Shown here one piece after another: positions 54,152 through 61,888 of a stretch of DNA of 64,000 bases. Each line of letters begins with the position of its first letter. Position 1 is the first letter of the stretch. The DNA is taken from the NCBI RefSeq assembly GCF_022808595.1, contig NZ_JAKUCN010000007.1, positions 1 to 64,000 on the forward strand. The letters run 5' to 3'. This DNA comes from Microvirga solisilvae (GTDB lineage Bacteria; Pseudomonadota; Alphaproteobacteria; Rhizobiales; Beijerinckiaceae). Under the pieces are notes generated by a model that did not search any database, was not told where the DNA came from, and was given only the letters and a program-made list of their open reading frames with translations. A program made the translations under genes and the position numbers.

Positions 54152-54685
54152 TCATGCCCCGGCTTTGGCACGCGTGCGCTGCCCTTGCGCCTGCTGCTGC
54201 CGGCTGCGGCTGGGCTGCGACACACTGGGGTTCATGCGCTCGTGGCGCATGTCTTCAGCTGTGCTCTTGAGGAAACGAGCCGCGAGGAAGCCTACGGCAA
54301 CCGACACGGCGGCAACCGTTGCGGGACGACGGCGAACGACTTCCTCAAAGTCGTTGAATATATCCGAGAAGGTGCGATCGCGGATCGAATCCGCAAGCTG
54401 TTCGAGCCCGTCTGCGGCGCTGTCGACGACGGCGCGGATGTTCGGTCGCTCGTCGAAAGAATGCGTCGACTCGCGCAAGGACGTCGCGAAATCGGCAACC
54501 GACTGCGCAATATCGTCCTTACGGCGACCGGCATAATCGGTTGCCTGCTCACGCGCCGACTCGATGAAATAGCGGCCGCGCTCGACTGCCGCGCCCGCCA
54601 TATCGCCGACGTCGCCCCGCAGGGCATCCCAATCGTCGCCGCCGGTCTGTTGCTGTCTATTACCGTTTTGCTGTCCCACGCCCAT
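54152..54685 (-). CDS. Helical membrane protein of the YqjD/DUF883 group
   Basis: A 177-residue protein: hydrophilic N-terminus rich in Gln and Gly, long helix (AAVERGRYFIESAREQATDY, SVADFATSLRESTHSFDE) and a single membrane segment with RRRPATVAAVSVAVGFLAARFL, the pattern of DUF883 tail anchors. The C-terminus is basic. ATG 54685 with AGAGAGG six bases upstream is preferred to a TTG at 54691. First gene of the four-gene operon, 12 bases before the DUF1469 gene. Confidence 0.75.
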   Translation of the reverse strand: MGVGQQNGNRQQQTGGDDWDALRGDVGDMAGAAVERGRYFIESAREQATDYAGRRKDDIAQSVADFATSLRESTHSFDERPNIRAVVDSAADGLEQLADSIRDRTFSDIFNDFEEVVRRRPATVAAVSVAVGFLAARFLKSTAEDMRHERMNPSVSQPSRSRQQQAQGQRTRAKAGA

Positions 54686-54791
54686 GGTCAACCTCTCTTA
54701 ATCGTGCGGAGGTAACCATTAGAAGCGCGGCAGGTTCCGAAGAGCGCAGCCCTCTTCGCATGGATGAGGGCCAATTCTGGAGCGGATTGAA

Positions 54792-55178
54792 TCAGCGGGC
54801 CGATGCCAGCCAATCGACCAGGTCGGCCACCTTCTTGCGCGCCTCGTCATCCTTCAGGCGAACGAAGCCTCGCACGAGCCGGTCGCTGTCCGGGCTGGTG
54901 AGGAACTCGGCCATGACGCTGTCGCTTTGAGATGTCGCCGCCGGAAGGCCAGGCGCCCCTTCGAAGAAGAACTCGATACCCACATCCAGAATGCCGGCGA
55001 TATGGAGCAGGCGGCTCGCACCGATGCGATTGATGCCTTTTTCGTATTTCTGGACCTGCTGGAATGTGAGCCCCAGCGCTTCCGCCAGCTTCTCCTGACT
55101 CATTCCGAGCATGATCCGCCTGGCCCTCACCCGGCTGCCGATATGCCTGTCGATGGGGTTAGGTGACTTCTGCTGCAA
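54792..55178 (-). CDS. XRE-family transcriptional regulator
   Basis: A 128-residue regulator with an N-terminal helix-turn-helix: IGSRVRARRIMLGMSQEKLAEALGLTFQQVQKYEKGINRIGASRL. The C-terminal part (FVRLKDDEARKKVADLVDWLAS) is like that of small alphaproteobacterial XRE regulators. The start is set at a TTG (55178) because AGGAG lies eight bases upstream and the family begins there; an open frame extends to 55328 without family resemblance. It diverges from luxR, so it may control the quorum-sensing genes or itself, which is inference. Confidence 0.82.
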   Translation of the reverse strand: MQQKSPNPIDRHIGSRVRARRIMLGMSQEKLAEALGLTFQQVQKYEKGINRIGASRLLHIAGILDVGIEFFFEGAPGLPAATSQSDSVMAEFLTSPDSDRLVRGFVRLKDDEARKKVADLVDWLASAR

Positions 55179-55291
55179 CCGTCTCTCTCCTACCGGTACC
55201 GTCAGGCTTGAACCATTATACCCCTTCCAAAACCTTTGGTAGTAAAAGTATGATACACACCTGTTAATAGAACGCTCGCTGGGGGCCCAAG

Positions 55292-56023
55292 GTGTCGAAC
55301 CCTGTCTTTGATCATTCAGTGAAGGCATTCGACTTCATTGGGGGACTGGATCAGCTCTCGTCCGTGCAAGAAATAATCGATGCCATGGAGCAGTCTTTTG
55401 CGAATTTCGGCTTTGAGACGTTCATCATAACAGGCTTACCCCACCCAGACCAAAGAATAGAAAGCCTCGTTCTACTTAAAAAATGGCCCATTGACTGGTA
55501 TCTTCGCTATACGAATAAGGGATATGACCGCTATGATCCGGTCATTAGTCTTTGCCGCCAGTCGGTTCAACCTTTCGAGTGGGCAGAGGTCAATTACGAC
55601 CCTGAATCGAATCCTAAGGCTCTGACCATCATGCGGGAAGCCACGGAATTCGGCATGAAATATGGCTATTGCCTGCCGATCCATGGACTGAATGGTTATG
55701 AGGCCTGCTTGTCCATGAGCGGCTCCCATCTGGACCTCTCGCCCCGAACCAAGCCTGCCATCCACCTCATGGCAATGTACGCCTTCGAGCGGGTCCGCAC
55801 GGTTCTGCAGCCTCCTTCCCACTCCAATCCCCTCACAGCCCGGGAGCAGGAAACGCTCATATGGGCCGCTTTGGGCAAGTCCGCGGCCGATACGGGCGAA
55901 ATCATGGGGGTCACGGAACGGACAATCACCGCCCATATCACGAGCGCCTGCCAAAAGCTGAACGCGGCCAACAAGACCCATGCGGTGGCCCGGGCACTTC
56001 AGCACCGTCTCATCAGACTGTGA
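55292..56023 (+). CDS. LuxR-family quorum-sensing regulator with autoinducer-binding domain
   Basis: A 243-residue protein. The acyl-homoserine-lactone domain (residues ~20-165) keeps the ligand contacts: Trp in KWPIDWYLRYTNKGY, Asp-Pro in YDRYDPVI and Trp in FEWAEV. The C-terminal LuxR helix-turn-helix is NPLTAREQETLIWAALGKSAADTG, then MGVTERTITAHITSACQKL. It starts at a GTG with a weak ribosome-binding site. The cognate synthase gene follows 83 bases downstream, so this is a complete sensing pair; the signal's chain length cannot be read from sequence. Confidence 0.9.
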   Translation: MSNPVFDHSVKAFDFIGGLDQLSSVQEIIDAMEQSFANFGFETFIITGLPHPDQRIESLVLLKKWPIDWYLRYTNKGYDRYDPVISLCRQSVQPFEWAEVNYDPESNPKALTIMREATEFGMKYGYCLPIHGLNGYEACLSMSGSHLDLSPRTKPAIHLMAMYAFERVRTVLQPPSHSNPLTAREQETLIWAALGKSAADTGEIMGVTERTITAHITSACQKLNAANKTHAVARALQHRLIRL

Positions 56024-56032
56024 CGCACCCCT

Positions 56033-56052
56033 ACCTGTAATTTCCTACAATA
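56033..56052 (+). promoter_or_regulatory. lux-box-like site upstream of the luxI gene
   Basis: ACCTGT (56033-56038), seven bases, then TACAATA (56046-56052). The left half and spacing match LuxR/TraR-type boxes (ACCTGT-N7-TACAGGT); the right half keeps TACA only. It lies 55 bases upstream of the synthase ATG, where a LuxR activator would overlap the -35 region. Autoinduction is inferred. Confidence 0.6.
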
Positions 56053-56106
56053 CTCAAATCATGCGGATCATGGAAATTGCCCCTCAAGACGTGGAGGAGC
56101 ATAACC

Positions 56107-56751
56107 ATGACTTCGATAAAGGTAATCAGGGGACACCAGCGCGAGAAATACGCGGATATCTTGGACGAGTATTTCCGGCTCAGGCACGAAGTCTTCGTCG
56201 AAGAGCGGGGTTGGAAGGATCTGGCCCGGCCTGACAAGCGAGACATAGACGCCTATGACAATTCCAATGCCACCTATCTGATCGCCGTCGATCAGGACCA
56301 GGTGATCGGCGGCTTGAGATTGTTTCCGACCACCCTGCCCCACATGATCAGTGAGTTCTTTCCATTCCTGCTCAGGAACGGGGAAGCGCTCACAGGCCCC
56401 AGCATCCTCGAATGCACGCGCTACTTCGTCGTCAAGGAACGGCGCACGGGCCGCACCGATTGCCGCCTGCTTGCTGCATTTCAGGAATACTGCCTTGAAG
56501 AAGGCGTCAGCGAGGTCACGGCCGTTGTCGAAATGTGGTGGCTTCCCCGCTGGCAGCAGGCCGGGTTCAAGGTCCGCCCCCTGGGTCTTCCCCAGATGAT
56601 CGAGGGTCAGCCGTGCATCGCGGCGGCCATTCGGATTTCTGAAGAGAGCCTGCATCATGTCAGACGGCTTGCCGGCTTGCGCAGCTCTTTCCTCCTCAGG
56701 GAAGATTCCCTTTCTTCCGCACTGGATCAGGTGCCCCATGTCGCTGCCTGA
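56107..56751 (+). CDS. Acyl-homoserine-lactone synthase (LuxI family)
   Basis: A 214-residue LuxI-type synthase. The invariant residues are visible: RLRHEVFVEERGW (Arg, Phe, Trp), the two Asp in RDIDAYDN, GGLRLFPTT (Arg), and Glu/Arg in ECTRYFV. It joins an acyl chain from acyl-ACP to S-adenosylmethionine to make the diffusible signal. GGAGGAG seven bases upstream sets the ATG at 56107. It follows luxR on the same strand, and a small frame overlaps its 3' end. Confidence 0.93.
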   Translation: MTSIKVIRGHQREKYADILDEYFRLRHEVFVEERGWKDLARPDKRDIDAYDNSNATYLIAVDQDQVIGGLRLFPTTLPHMISEFFPFLLRNGEALTGPSILECTRYFVVKERRTGRTDCRLLAAFQEYCLEEGVSEVTAVVEMWWLPRWQQAGFKVRPLGLPQMIEGQPCIAAAIRISEESLHHVRRLAGLRSSFLLREDSLSSALDQVPHVAA

Positions 56752-56986
56752 CGAGAAACTTCCTCTCGCATCCTTCGTGCAGGAAGAAATGGCCGAAGGC
56801 CTCGGCGAAAACTTGAGCCAGCTGCTCGATCTTCTTCCACCTGTTGTTCGATTGCGGCTCTTGGCCTTCATGCATCTGGTCGAACAACCGGAAGCCATGA
56901 AGGCGACCCTTGAGGTTCAGCCGTGCGGCCTGCTGCGTCTGACCCTGGACACGACCGTCTCCCCCTGCCGCACGCACCAGCACTGA
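56738..56986 (+). CDS. Small protein overlapping the end of the luxI gene (uncharacterised)
   Basis: An 82-residue frame starting at ATG 56738, 14 bases inside luxI. The sequence is amphipathic and acidic (EEMAEGLGENLSQLLDLLPPVVRLRLLAFM) and ends in a Cys/His tail. No obvious Shine-Dalgarno, but the overlap would allow coupling. Small coupled genes after luxI are known in some rhizobia. I do not recognise the family; it may also be non-coding. Confidence 0.5.
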   Translation: MSLPDEKLPLASFVQEEMAEGLGENLSQLLDLLPPVVRLRLLAFMHLVEQPEAMKATLEVQPCGLLRLTLDTTVSPCRTHQH

Positions 56987-57014
56987 CGCCGGGCACCTCC
57001 AGCGGCGTGTGCAA

Positions 57015-57046
57015 AAAGCAAAGCCCCGTCGAGAGACGGGGCTTTG
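57015..57046. terminator. Bidirectional hairpin terminator after the luxI region
   Basis: CAAAGCCCCGTC (57019-57030) and GACGGGGCTTTG (57035-57046) form a 12-bp stem with loop GAGA, preceded by an A-run (57013-57017). It can end the luxI-side transcript and, on the minus strand, the ferritin-like gene. Confidence 0.82.
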
Positions 57047-57065
57047 TGATGATTCAATACACCTG

Positions 57066-57560
57066 TTAAGCAGCCTTGATGTTGACTCGTGCCTCGGCAA
57101 GTTTCGTGAGAAGCGCGTCCGTCTTCTTCTCTTCCTGCAGGTTCTGATCGAGCAGCTTGGCGGCGTCGTTCATGCCGAGCTCCTGCGCCCACGTCTTCAG
57201 GGAGCCGTAGCGGGTGATCTCGTAATGCTCGACGGCTTGAGCCGCAGCCAGGATGCCGGCATCGAGAGCCTCGCTGTCGGCGAAGTCTTCCATGACTTCC
57301 TTGCCTTCCTCGATAATGCCGTTGATCGCCTCGCACTGCACGCCGCGAGCGGCCTTGTCCAGCATCTTGAACACCTGTTCGAGGCGCTCGATCTGGCCTT
57401 CGGTTTCATCGCGGTGCGTTTCGAAAGCCTGCCTCAACTCTTCGGATTCCGCAGCTTTCGCCATCTTCGGCAGCGCCTTCAGGATCTGCTTCTCGGCGTA
57501 ATAGACATCCTTCAGGGTGTGAAGGAACAGGTCGTTCAAAGTCTTTTCCTTGGCAGCCAT
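57066..57560 (-). CDS. YciE/YciF-type ferritin-like protein (DUF892)
   Basis: A 164-residue, all-helical protein: TLNDLFLHTLKDVYYAEKQILKALPKM at the start, ELRQAFETHRDETEGQIERLEQVF, AGILAAAQAVEHYEITRYGSL and LLDQNLQEEKKTDALL. Glu/His pairs (AEKQ, THRDET, VEHYEI) form the ferritin-like di-metal site. Members are stress-induced; iron-related chemistry is presumed. The second of two tandem ATGs (57560) has GGAG seven bases upstream. Confidence 0.87.
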   Translation of the reverse strand: MAAKEKTLNDLFLHTLKDVYYAEKQILKALPKMAKAAESEELRQAFETHRDETEGQIERLEQVFKMLDKAARGVQCEAINGIIEEGKEVMEDFADSEALDAGILAAAQAVEHYEITRYGSLKTWAQELGMNDAAKLLDQNLQEEKKTDALLTKLAEARVNIKAA

Positions 57561-57688
57561 CATTCAACTCCATAGGGGTGAGAGTTGACTCAACGACGGC
57601 CAAGGTTCCTTGTTCCTCGCGAATTTCGGGAGAGCGGAACAAGCTCGATCCGCATCGCGTTCGCCCCTGCAAATCAAGGAGATTGAAA

Positions 57689-57931
57689 GTGGCGAATATC
57701 ATCTCGTCGGGCGCTGGAGCGCTGATGAATGGAGAACCCAACCTGAGCACCACGGAACGCGGGCTCTACATGGTCGCAGGCCTCGGCCTCGCGGCAGCGG
57801 CGGCAAAGCCGCGTCCCAACCCTCTTCTCAATATTCTGGCACTGGCAGGCGGCTCCTACCTTGCCTGGCGCGGATATGCCGGTAACTGCCCGATCAAGGC
57901 CGCCCTCACAGGCTCTCACGATCACGCCTGA
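57689..57931 (+). CDS. DUF2892-type small membrane protein
   Basis: An 80-residue protein: NLSTTERGLYMVAGLGLAAAAA, then PNPLLNILALAGGSYLAWRG and CPIKAAL. The layout Ser-x2-ERxLyxvaG plus two membrane helices and a C-terminal Cys-Pro is typical of DUF2892/YgaP-tail proteins of Hyphomicrobiales. It starts at GTG 57689 with AAGGAG eight bases upstream; the longer open frame from 57578 is non-native. Confidence 0.75.
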   Translation: MANIISSGAGALMNGEPNLSTTERGLYMVAGLGLAAAAAKPRPNPLLNILALAGGSYLAWRGYAGNCPIKAALTGSHDHA

Positions 57932-57947
57932 CAAGGCCCCAAAAGAA

Positions 57948-57974
57948 AAAGGCCGCACCTCGCGTGCGGCCTTT
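57948..57974. terminator. Rho-independent terminator between convergent small membrane-protein genes
   Basis: AAAGGCCGCAC (57948-57958) and GTGCGGCCTTT (57964-57974), 11-bp stem, with an A-run before and a T-rich stretch after, so it can work in both directions. Confidence 0.88.
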
Positions 57975-57988
57975 CCTGTTTTGGCAGC

Positions 57989-58255
57989 TCAGTACGTTGT
58001 CGTCGAGCGCCGGCCTGCGATCAGGCCATAGATGAAGAGCACGACGATCGCGCCCACGATGGCGCCGATGAAGTTTGCCCCGTCATCGGGACCATACCAG
58101 CCGACTGCGCGCCCGAGATAGGTGGCGACCACCGCGCCGATGATGCCGAGGATCGTGGTCATGATGAAGCCGGAGGGTTCGTTCCGGCCGGGCATGATCC
58201 ACTTGGCGATAAGGCCCGCCACGAAGCCGATGATGATGGTCCAGATAATGCTCAT
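57989..58255 (-). CDS. GlsB/YeaQ/YmgE family small membrane protein
   Basis: An 88-residue protein with three membrane segments and the family glycine pattern: IIWTIIIGFVAGLIAKWIMPG, then GFIMTTILGIIGAVVATYLG and GAIVGAIVVLFIYGLI. Transglycosylase-associated-protein-type stress proteins; the function is unknown. ATG 58255 has AAGGA seven bases upstream. Confidence 0.88.
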   Translation of the reverse strand: MSIIWTIIIGFVAGLIAKWIMPGRNEPSGFIMTTILGIIGAVVATYLGRAVGWYGPDDGANFIGAIVGAIVVLFIYGLIAGRRSTTTY

Positions 58256-58403
58256 GATGGGATCCTTCAGTGATTTGTCTCCTGAAAACGCGCATCCCAA
58301 GCTAAGGTTGCGCCTGACATCCGCCCTGAAACGTCGATTTTCACGATCTTGCCGCAGTTGAGGGTAACCCTTCCGCTTGGCCCCAATGGAGGAGGTGCTC
58401 GCA

Positions 58404-58568
58404 ATGGATTCCAACAATCCCTGGACGTATGAAGCCGTTCAAGCGCTCATGTCTTTGGCTCGGGAAGGCATGCCGGCTTCCGTGATCAGCCTCAAACTTA
58501 AGCGGTCGATCACGGATGTCCGCGCGAAGCTCAGCGATCTGGGCATCACGCCGGCGGCAGAGACCTGA
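58404..58568 (+). CDS. Small conserved protein with helix-turn-helix-like pattern
   Basis: A 54-residue protein, MDSNNPWTYEAVQALMSLAR, then EGMPASVISLKLKRSITDVRAKLSDLGI. Resembles small Hyphomicrobiales proteins with a homeodomain/SANT-like repeat (W...L..L...G.....I...L.R....V..K...LG). DNA binding is possible but not shown. GGAGG eight bases upstream supports the start. Confidence 0.72.
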   Translation: MDSNNPWTYEAVQALMSLAREGMPASVISLKLKRSITDVRAKLSDLGITPAAET

Positions 58569-58699
58569 CGTCCAGGCGGGCCCTGCTCACGCTCATGTAA
58601 TTCTGTTTCTATGACATAACCCAGGTTCCGGAAGCGGCCTGGGGAGTGAAACATCGTTCCGGCTTCTCAAAAACGAGACGACAATTTCCTGACGGACGC

Positions 58700-58737
58700 G
58701 AAGGCGAGGATGCAGAAATGCGACCTCGCCTTTTCCT
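58700..58737 (+). terminator. Rho-independent terminator
   Basis: AAGGCGAGG (58701-58709) and CCTCGCCTT (58724-58732) with an inner GCA/TGC pair, followed by a T-run. It lies 130 bases after the small 54-residue gene and before the chemotaxis receptor gene. Confidence 0.7.
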
Positions 58738-58845
58738 TATGTTTCCAACCCATTTGCGGAAAAACGAGCAAGTCTCGCACAAGCCATGTTTTCTATACCG
58801 ATTGGACACACGCATCTATCCGCGCCAGATCTCGCAGGGTGGCCC

Positions 58846-60516
58846 ATGAAGATTAGAACCAAGCTCTTTGCACTCGTTTCCGCTCTCACCCTTGGCACGG
58901 CTATCGTTGCAGGGTTGGGGCTATATGCCGTCCGGACCTATGACGCGACTGTCGACGAGGTCAGGGAAACCGCCATTCATGCTCTCTATGCCGAGCGCCT
59001 CAATCGCATGGTGACGCATGTCGTCATGGAAACGCGCGGCATTTATGCTTCCGCGGATACGAAGGAAGCACAGAAATTCGGAGATGGCGTCCTGCTCACA
59101 TTGTCCGAAATCGACGCCCTGCTCAATCAATGGCGTCTGTATGTTCCTGCGGACGATAAAGTTCTGTTTGACGATCTCGTGAAGGACGCTGCAGATTTCA
59201 AGAAAATCCGGACAGAGACTGCGCGCCTCGGCAGCGCGGTCTCTCCTGAGGCGGCAAATGCGCAGGGCAACACGGACGCCAATCGCATCAATCGGACAGC
59301 CTTCCAAAAGAAAATCGATTCTTTGAAAGAGAAGGGTAATGTCGCCATCGACACGATCGATGAAAGGGCCGGAGAGCTCCACGACAACATGCTGATGCTG
59401 TTTGCGTTCATGGTCGCCGGATGCATTCTGCTGGGTCTGTTGCTGAGCTGGATCATCGGAAATCGTCAGATTGCGCAGCCGCTCCAGGCTGTCACGAATG
59501 CCCTCCAGAAGCTTGCCTCCGGCGATTTCGCCTTGCCAAAAGTGAAGCCGAGCCGCGACGAAATCGGCGCCATCTGGAAGGCCACGCAGGTATTCGCCGA
59601 TGCCATGCAGGAAACGCAGCAGCTTCGTCAGGAGCAGGCTCAAGCGGAAATCCGCGCAGCGGAAAAGCGCAAGGCGGAGATGGCGGCCCTCGCGCAGCAG
59701 TTCGAGCAGAGCGTCGGCGGACTTGTGCAGCATCTGTCGTCCTCGGCGGGAGAGCTGGAAACGACGGCCCGTTCGATGTCTTCCGTCGCCAATCAGACCA
59801 CCAGCCAATCCATGACCGTCTCGTCAGCGGCTCAGCAAACCTCGGCCAATGTTCAGACCGTCGCGGCAGCCACGGAAGAGCTCTCCATCTCCATCCGCGA
59901 GATTGCAGGCCAGGTGACTCAGTCGTCACGGATCGCAGACCGTGCCGTGGAAGGCGCTCAGCGCACGAATGTCACGGTCCAGCAGCTCGCCAGCATGGCG
60001 GAGAAGATCGGCAACGTGGTGCAGCTCATCAACAACATTGCCGGACAGACCAACCTTCTGGCGCTGAACGCCACAATCGAAGCAGCTCGCGCCGGCGAGG
60101 CCGGAAAGGGCTTCGCGGTCGTTGCCTCCGAGGTCAAGGATCTCGCTAGCCAGACGGCGAAGGCGACGGAGGAAATCTCCTCGCAGATCGGCTCCGTGCA
60201 GCAGGCGACCCAGCAGACCGTGGAAGCCATTCAGGAGATTGCGCGAACCATCAACGAGATGTCGCAGATCTCCGTCTCCATCGCCGCAGCAATGGAGGAG
60301 CAGGGAGCAGCGACTGCCGAGATCGCACGCAACGTCCAGGAGGCCGCCCGCGGCACGGAGCAGGTCACCGGCAACATCTCGGATGTCCAGCAGGGCGCAA
60401 GCGATACCGGCGCCGCCGCCTCGCAGGTTCTCGGTTCGGCTCAGGAATTGTCACGCCGTTCGAGCGAGCTGAGCCGCGAGGTTTCAGTCTTCCTCACCGA
60501 AGTCAGGGCCGCTTGA
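58846..60516 (+). CDS. Methyl-accepting chemotaxis protein
   Basis: A 556-residue receptor: N-terminal membrane helix ([21 protein letters not shown]), a periplasmic four-helix-type sensor (residues ~30-185), second helix ([21 protein letters not shown]), HAMP, and a signalling domain with the hairpin tip ([35 protein letters not shown]). It would relay to CheA/CheW, encoded elsewhere. No C-terminal CheR-docking pentapeptide. The ligand is unknown. It begins the flagella/motility end of the window. Confidence 0.93.
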   Translation: MKIRTKLFALVSALTLGTAIVAGLGLYAVRTYDATVDEVRETAIHALYAERLNRMVTHVVMETRGIYASADTKEAQKFGDGVLLTLSEIDALLNQWRLYVPADDKVLFDDLVKDAADFKKIRTETARLGSAVSPEAANAQGNTDANRINRTAFQKKIDSLKEKGNVAIDTIDERAGELHDNMLMLFAFMVAGCILLGLLLSWIIGNRQIAQPLQAVTNALQKLASGDFALPKVKPSRDEIGAIWKATQVFADAMQETQQLRQEQAQAEIRAAEKRKAEMAALAQQFEQSVGGLVQHLSSSAGELETTARSMSSVANQTTSQSMTVSSAAQQTSANVQTVAAATEELSISIREIAGQVTQSSRIADRAVEGAQRTNVTVQQLASMAEKIGNVVQLINNIAGQTNLLALNATIEAARAGEAGKGFAVVASEVKDLASQTAKATEEISSQIGSVQQATQQTVEAIQEIARTINEMSQISVSIAAAMEEQGAATAEIARNVQEAARGTEQVTGNISDVQQGASDTGAAASQVLGSAQELSRRSSELSREVSVFLTEVRAA

Positions 60517-60669
60517 CGCACATCGCACTATCAGGAGGGACTGGGATCATGACCTGCTCAGAGTTCCAACCCTCCTGGATACGATCTCCAACCACCCACA
60601 CTCATCTCCGTTGGCGCTGACAGCGCATTTGCTTTGATCGGCATTTTCGACGCGAAGGGCGACGGCGCT

Positions 60670-61146
60670 ATGCAGGTTCGGTTCAATCCTGAGGATGAGG
60701 CTCCTCCAGAAACCTACAGGCTCATTTATCGGAGCCAGAGAGTGCAGGAACCGAATTCGCCGGAACTCTCCGACATGATCCTCAACATTCTGGAGCATGG
60801 CCGGGGGCACAATCGGCAGGCGGGAATATCCGGGGTTCTTCTGTTCGACACACGGAGCTTCGCACAAGTGATCGAGGGGCCTCCGAAAGCAGTGAAAAGC
60901 CTGTTCGGACACATCGCCTGCGACCCACGCCATACGGCAATCGTTCTTCAGGAGCATGGATTGGTTCCGGCCCGAGCCTTCACGAAGTGGGTCATGGCTT
61001 TCGTCACACCGCTCTCGCAACTGGATGCCAGCATTCCCTCCGATATCCTCGCCGGAGGAGGCAGGGACGCCAAGAGCATTCTCCAAATGCTGATATCCCT
61101 GCTGAGAGATCAGTTTCCGGCCCATCGCGAAAGCGCGCCCGGATGA
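60670..61146 (+). CDS. BLUF-domain blue-light sensor protein
   Basis: A 158-residue protein consisting of a BLUF domain plus a short C-terminal helix. YRLIYRSQ carries the flavin-contacting Tyr, NRQAGISGVLLFDTRSFAQV has the Asn/Arg and the critical Gln (FAQVIEGP), and ARAFTKWVMAFV the Trp/Met region. FAD photochemistry rearranges the Gln hydrogen bonds and signals to a partner. No output domain is fused. It lies 153 bases after a chemotaxis receptor gene, so light control of motility or of c-di-GMP enzymes is possible, which is inference. Confidence 0.88.
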   Translation: MQVRFNPEDEAPPETYRLIYRSQRVQEPNSPELSDMILNILEHGRGHNRQAGISGVLLFDTRSFAQVIEGPPKAVKSLFGHIACDPRHTAIVLQEHGLVPARAFTKWVMAFVTPLSQLDASIPSDILAGGGRDAKSILQMLISLLRDQFPAHRESAPG

Positions 61147-61255
61147 ACGGCCAACGGACCAATCGCATCGGCGGGTTTCGAGCGGTGCTCCTGGCAAATC
61201 CGCAGAAGACCCCGCTCCTCTTCGCCCATCCGCGCTTCAACGACAGGCAGACTTC

Positions 61256-61852
61256 ATGACGACACGTTTCGAAAAGGCCCTCGCGCAAGTCGCCGGATTC
61301 GATCATGAGCTGAAAGTCGAGCGCATGGACCTCGAGACCAGGGCTCAAAAGATCCGCCGCCTGGAAGAGCTTATCCGCGCCAAGGAAGCGACCGGAGACC
61401 GCATCGTCATCAGCATAGCCGCAGCATTGGTGGTTTCAGCAATGGCGCTGCCCGTCTATGCCGCCTACTACAGCAACAGCCACGCATATTTGCCAAGTAT
61501 CGGAGGTTCCATCTCAAGCGCAACGTCACTTGTTGCCGAGCGGCTTCCGAATTTGGGACGAAGCATGGAATCTGTCAGTGAGAGAAGCGCTCCTGACAGC
61601 GATCCAGCAAGAACGGAGCCGGGCGCGAAACGCCGCCCGCGAGCTTCTGAAACGAGCCTCGCACGTTACGTGATCCATCGGGCGACCGAAGCGTCGGCCC
61701 TGATCGAGGGTCCGAGCGGATTGTGGTGGGTCACACCCGGCATGAAGATTCCGGGCGCCGGTCAGATCCTGTCGATCGAGCGTTCAGAGGCCGGCTGGGC
61801 CGTCGTCACGTCGGAAACCACGATCACGGAAGAGACGTCCGTTGTGAGATAA
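61256..61852 (+). CDS. Membrane protein of the flagellar neighbourhood (uncharacterised)
   Basis: A 198-residue protein: N-terminal coiled coil (DHELKVERMDLETRAQKIRR), one membrane helix (IVISIAAALVVSAMALPVYAAYY), a Ser/Arg/Glu-rich linker, and a C-terminal ~55-residue folded part (LWWVTPGMKIPGAGQILSIE, then GWAVVTSETTI) resembling the small beta domains of PilP/GspC-type periplasmic proteins. The family is not firmly recognised. Probably a Hyphomicrobiales-specific envelope protein. Confidence 0.7.
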   Translation: MTTRFEKALAQVAGFDHELKVERMDLETRAQKIRRLEELIRAKEATGDRIVISIAAALVVSAMALPVYAAYYSNSHAYLPSIGGSISSATSLVAERLPNLGRSMESVSERSAPDSDPARTEPGAKRRPRASETSLARYVIHRATEASALIEGPSGLWWVTPGMKIPGAGQILSIERSEAGWAVVTSETTITEETSVVR

Positions 61853-61888
61853 GGAAGAGCTGTGGCGGCGAGACTGGTCTCGCCGCTC

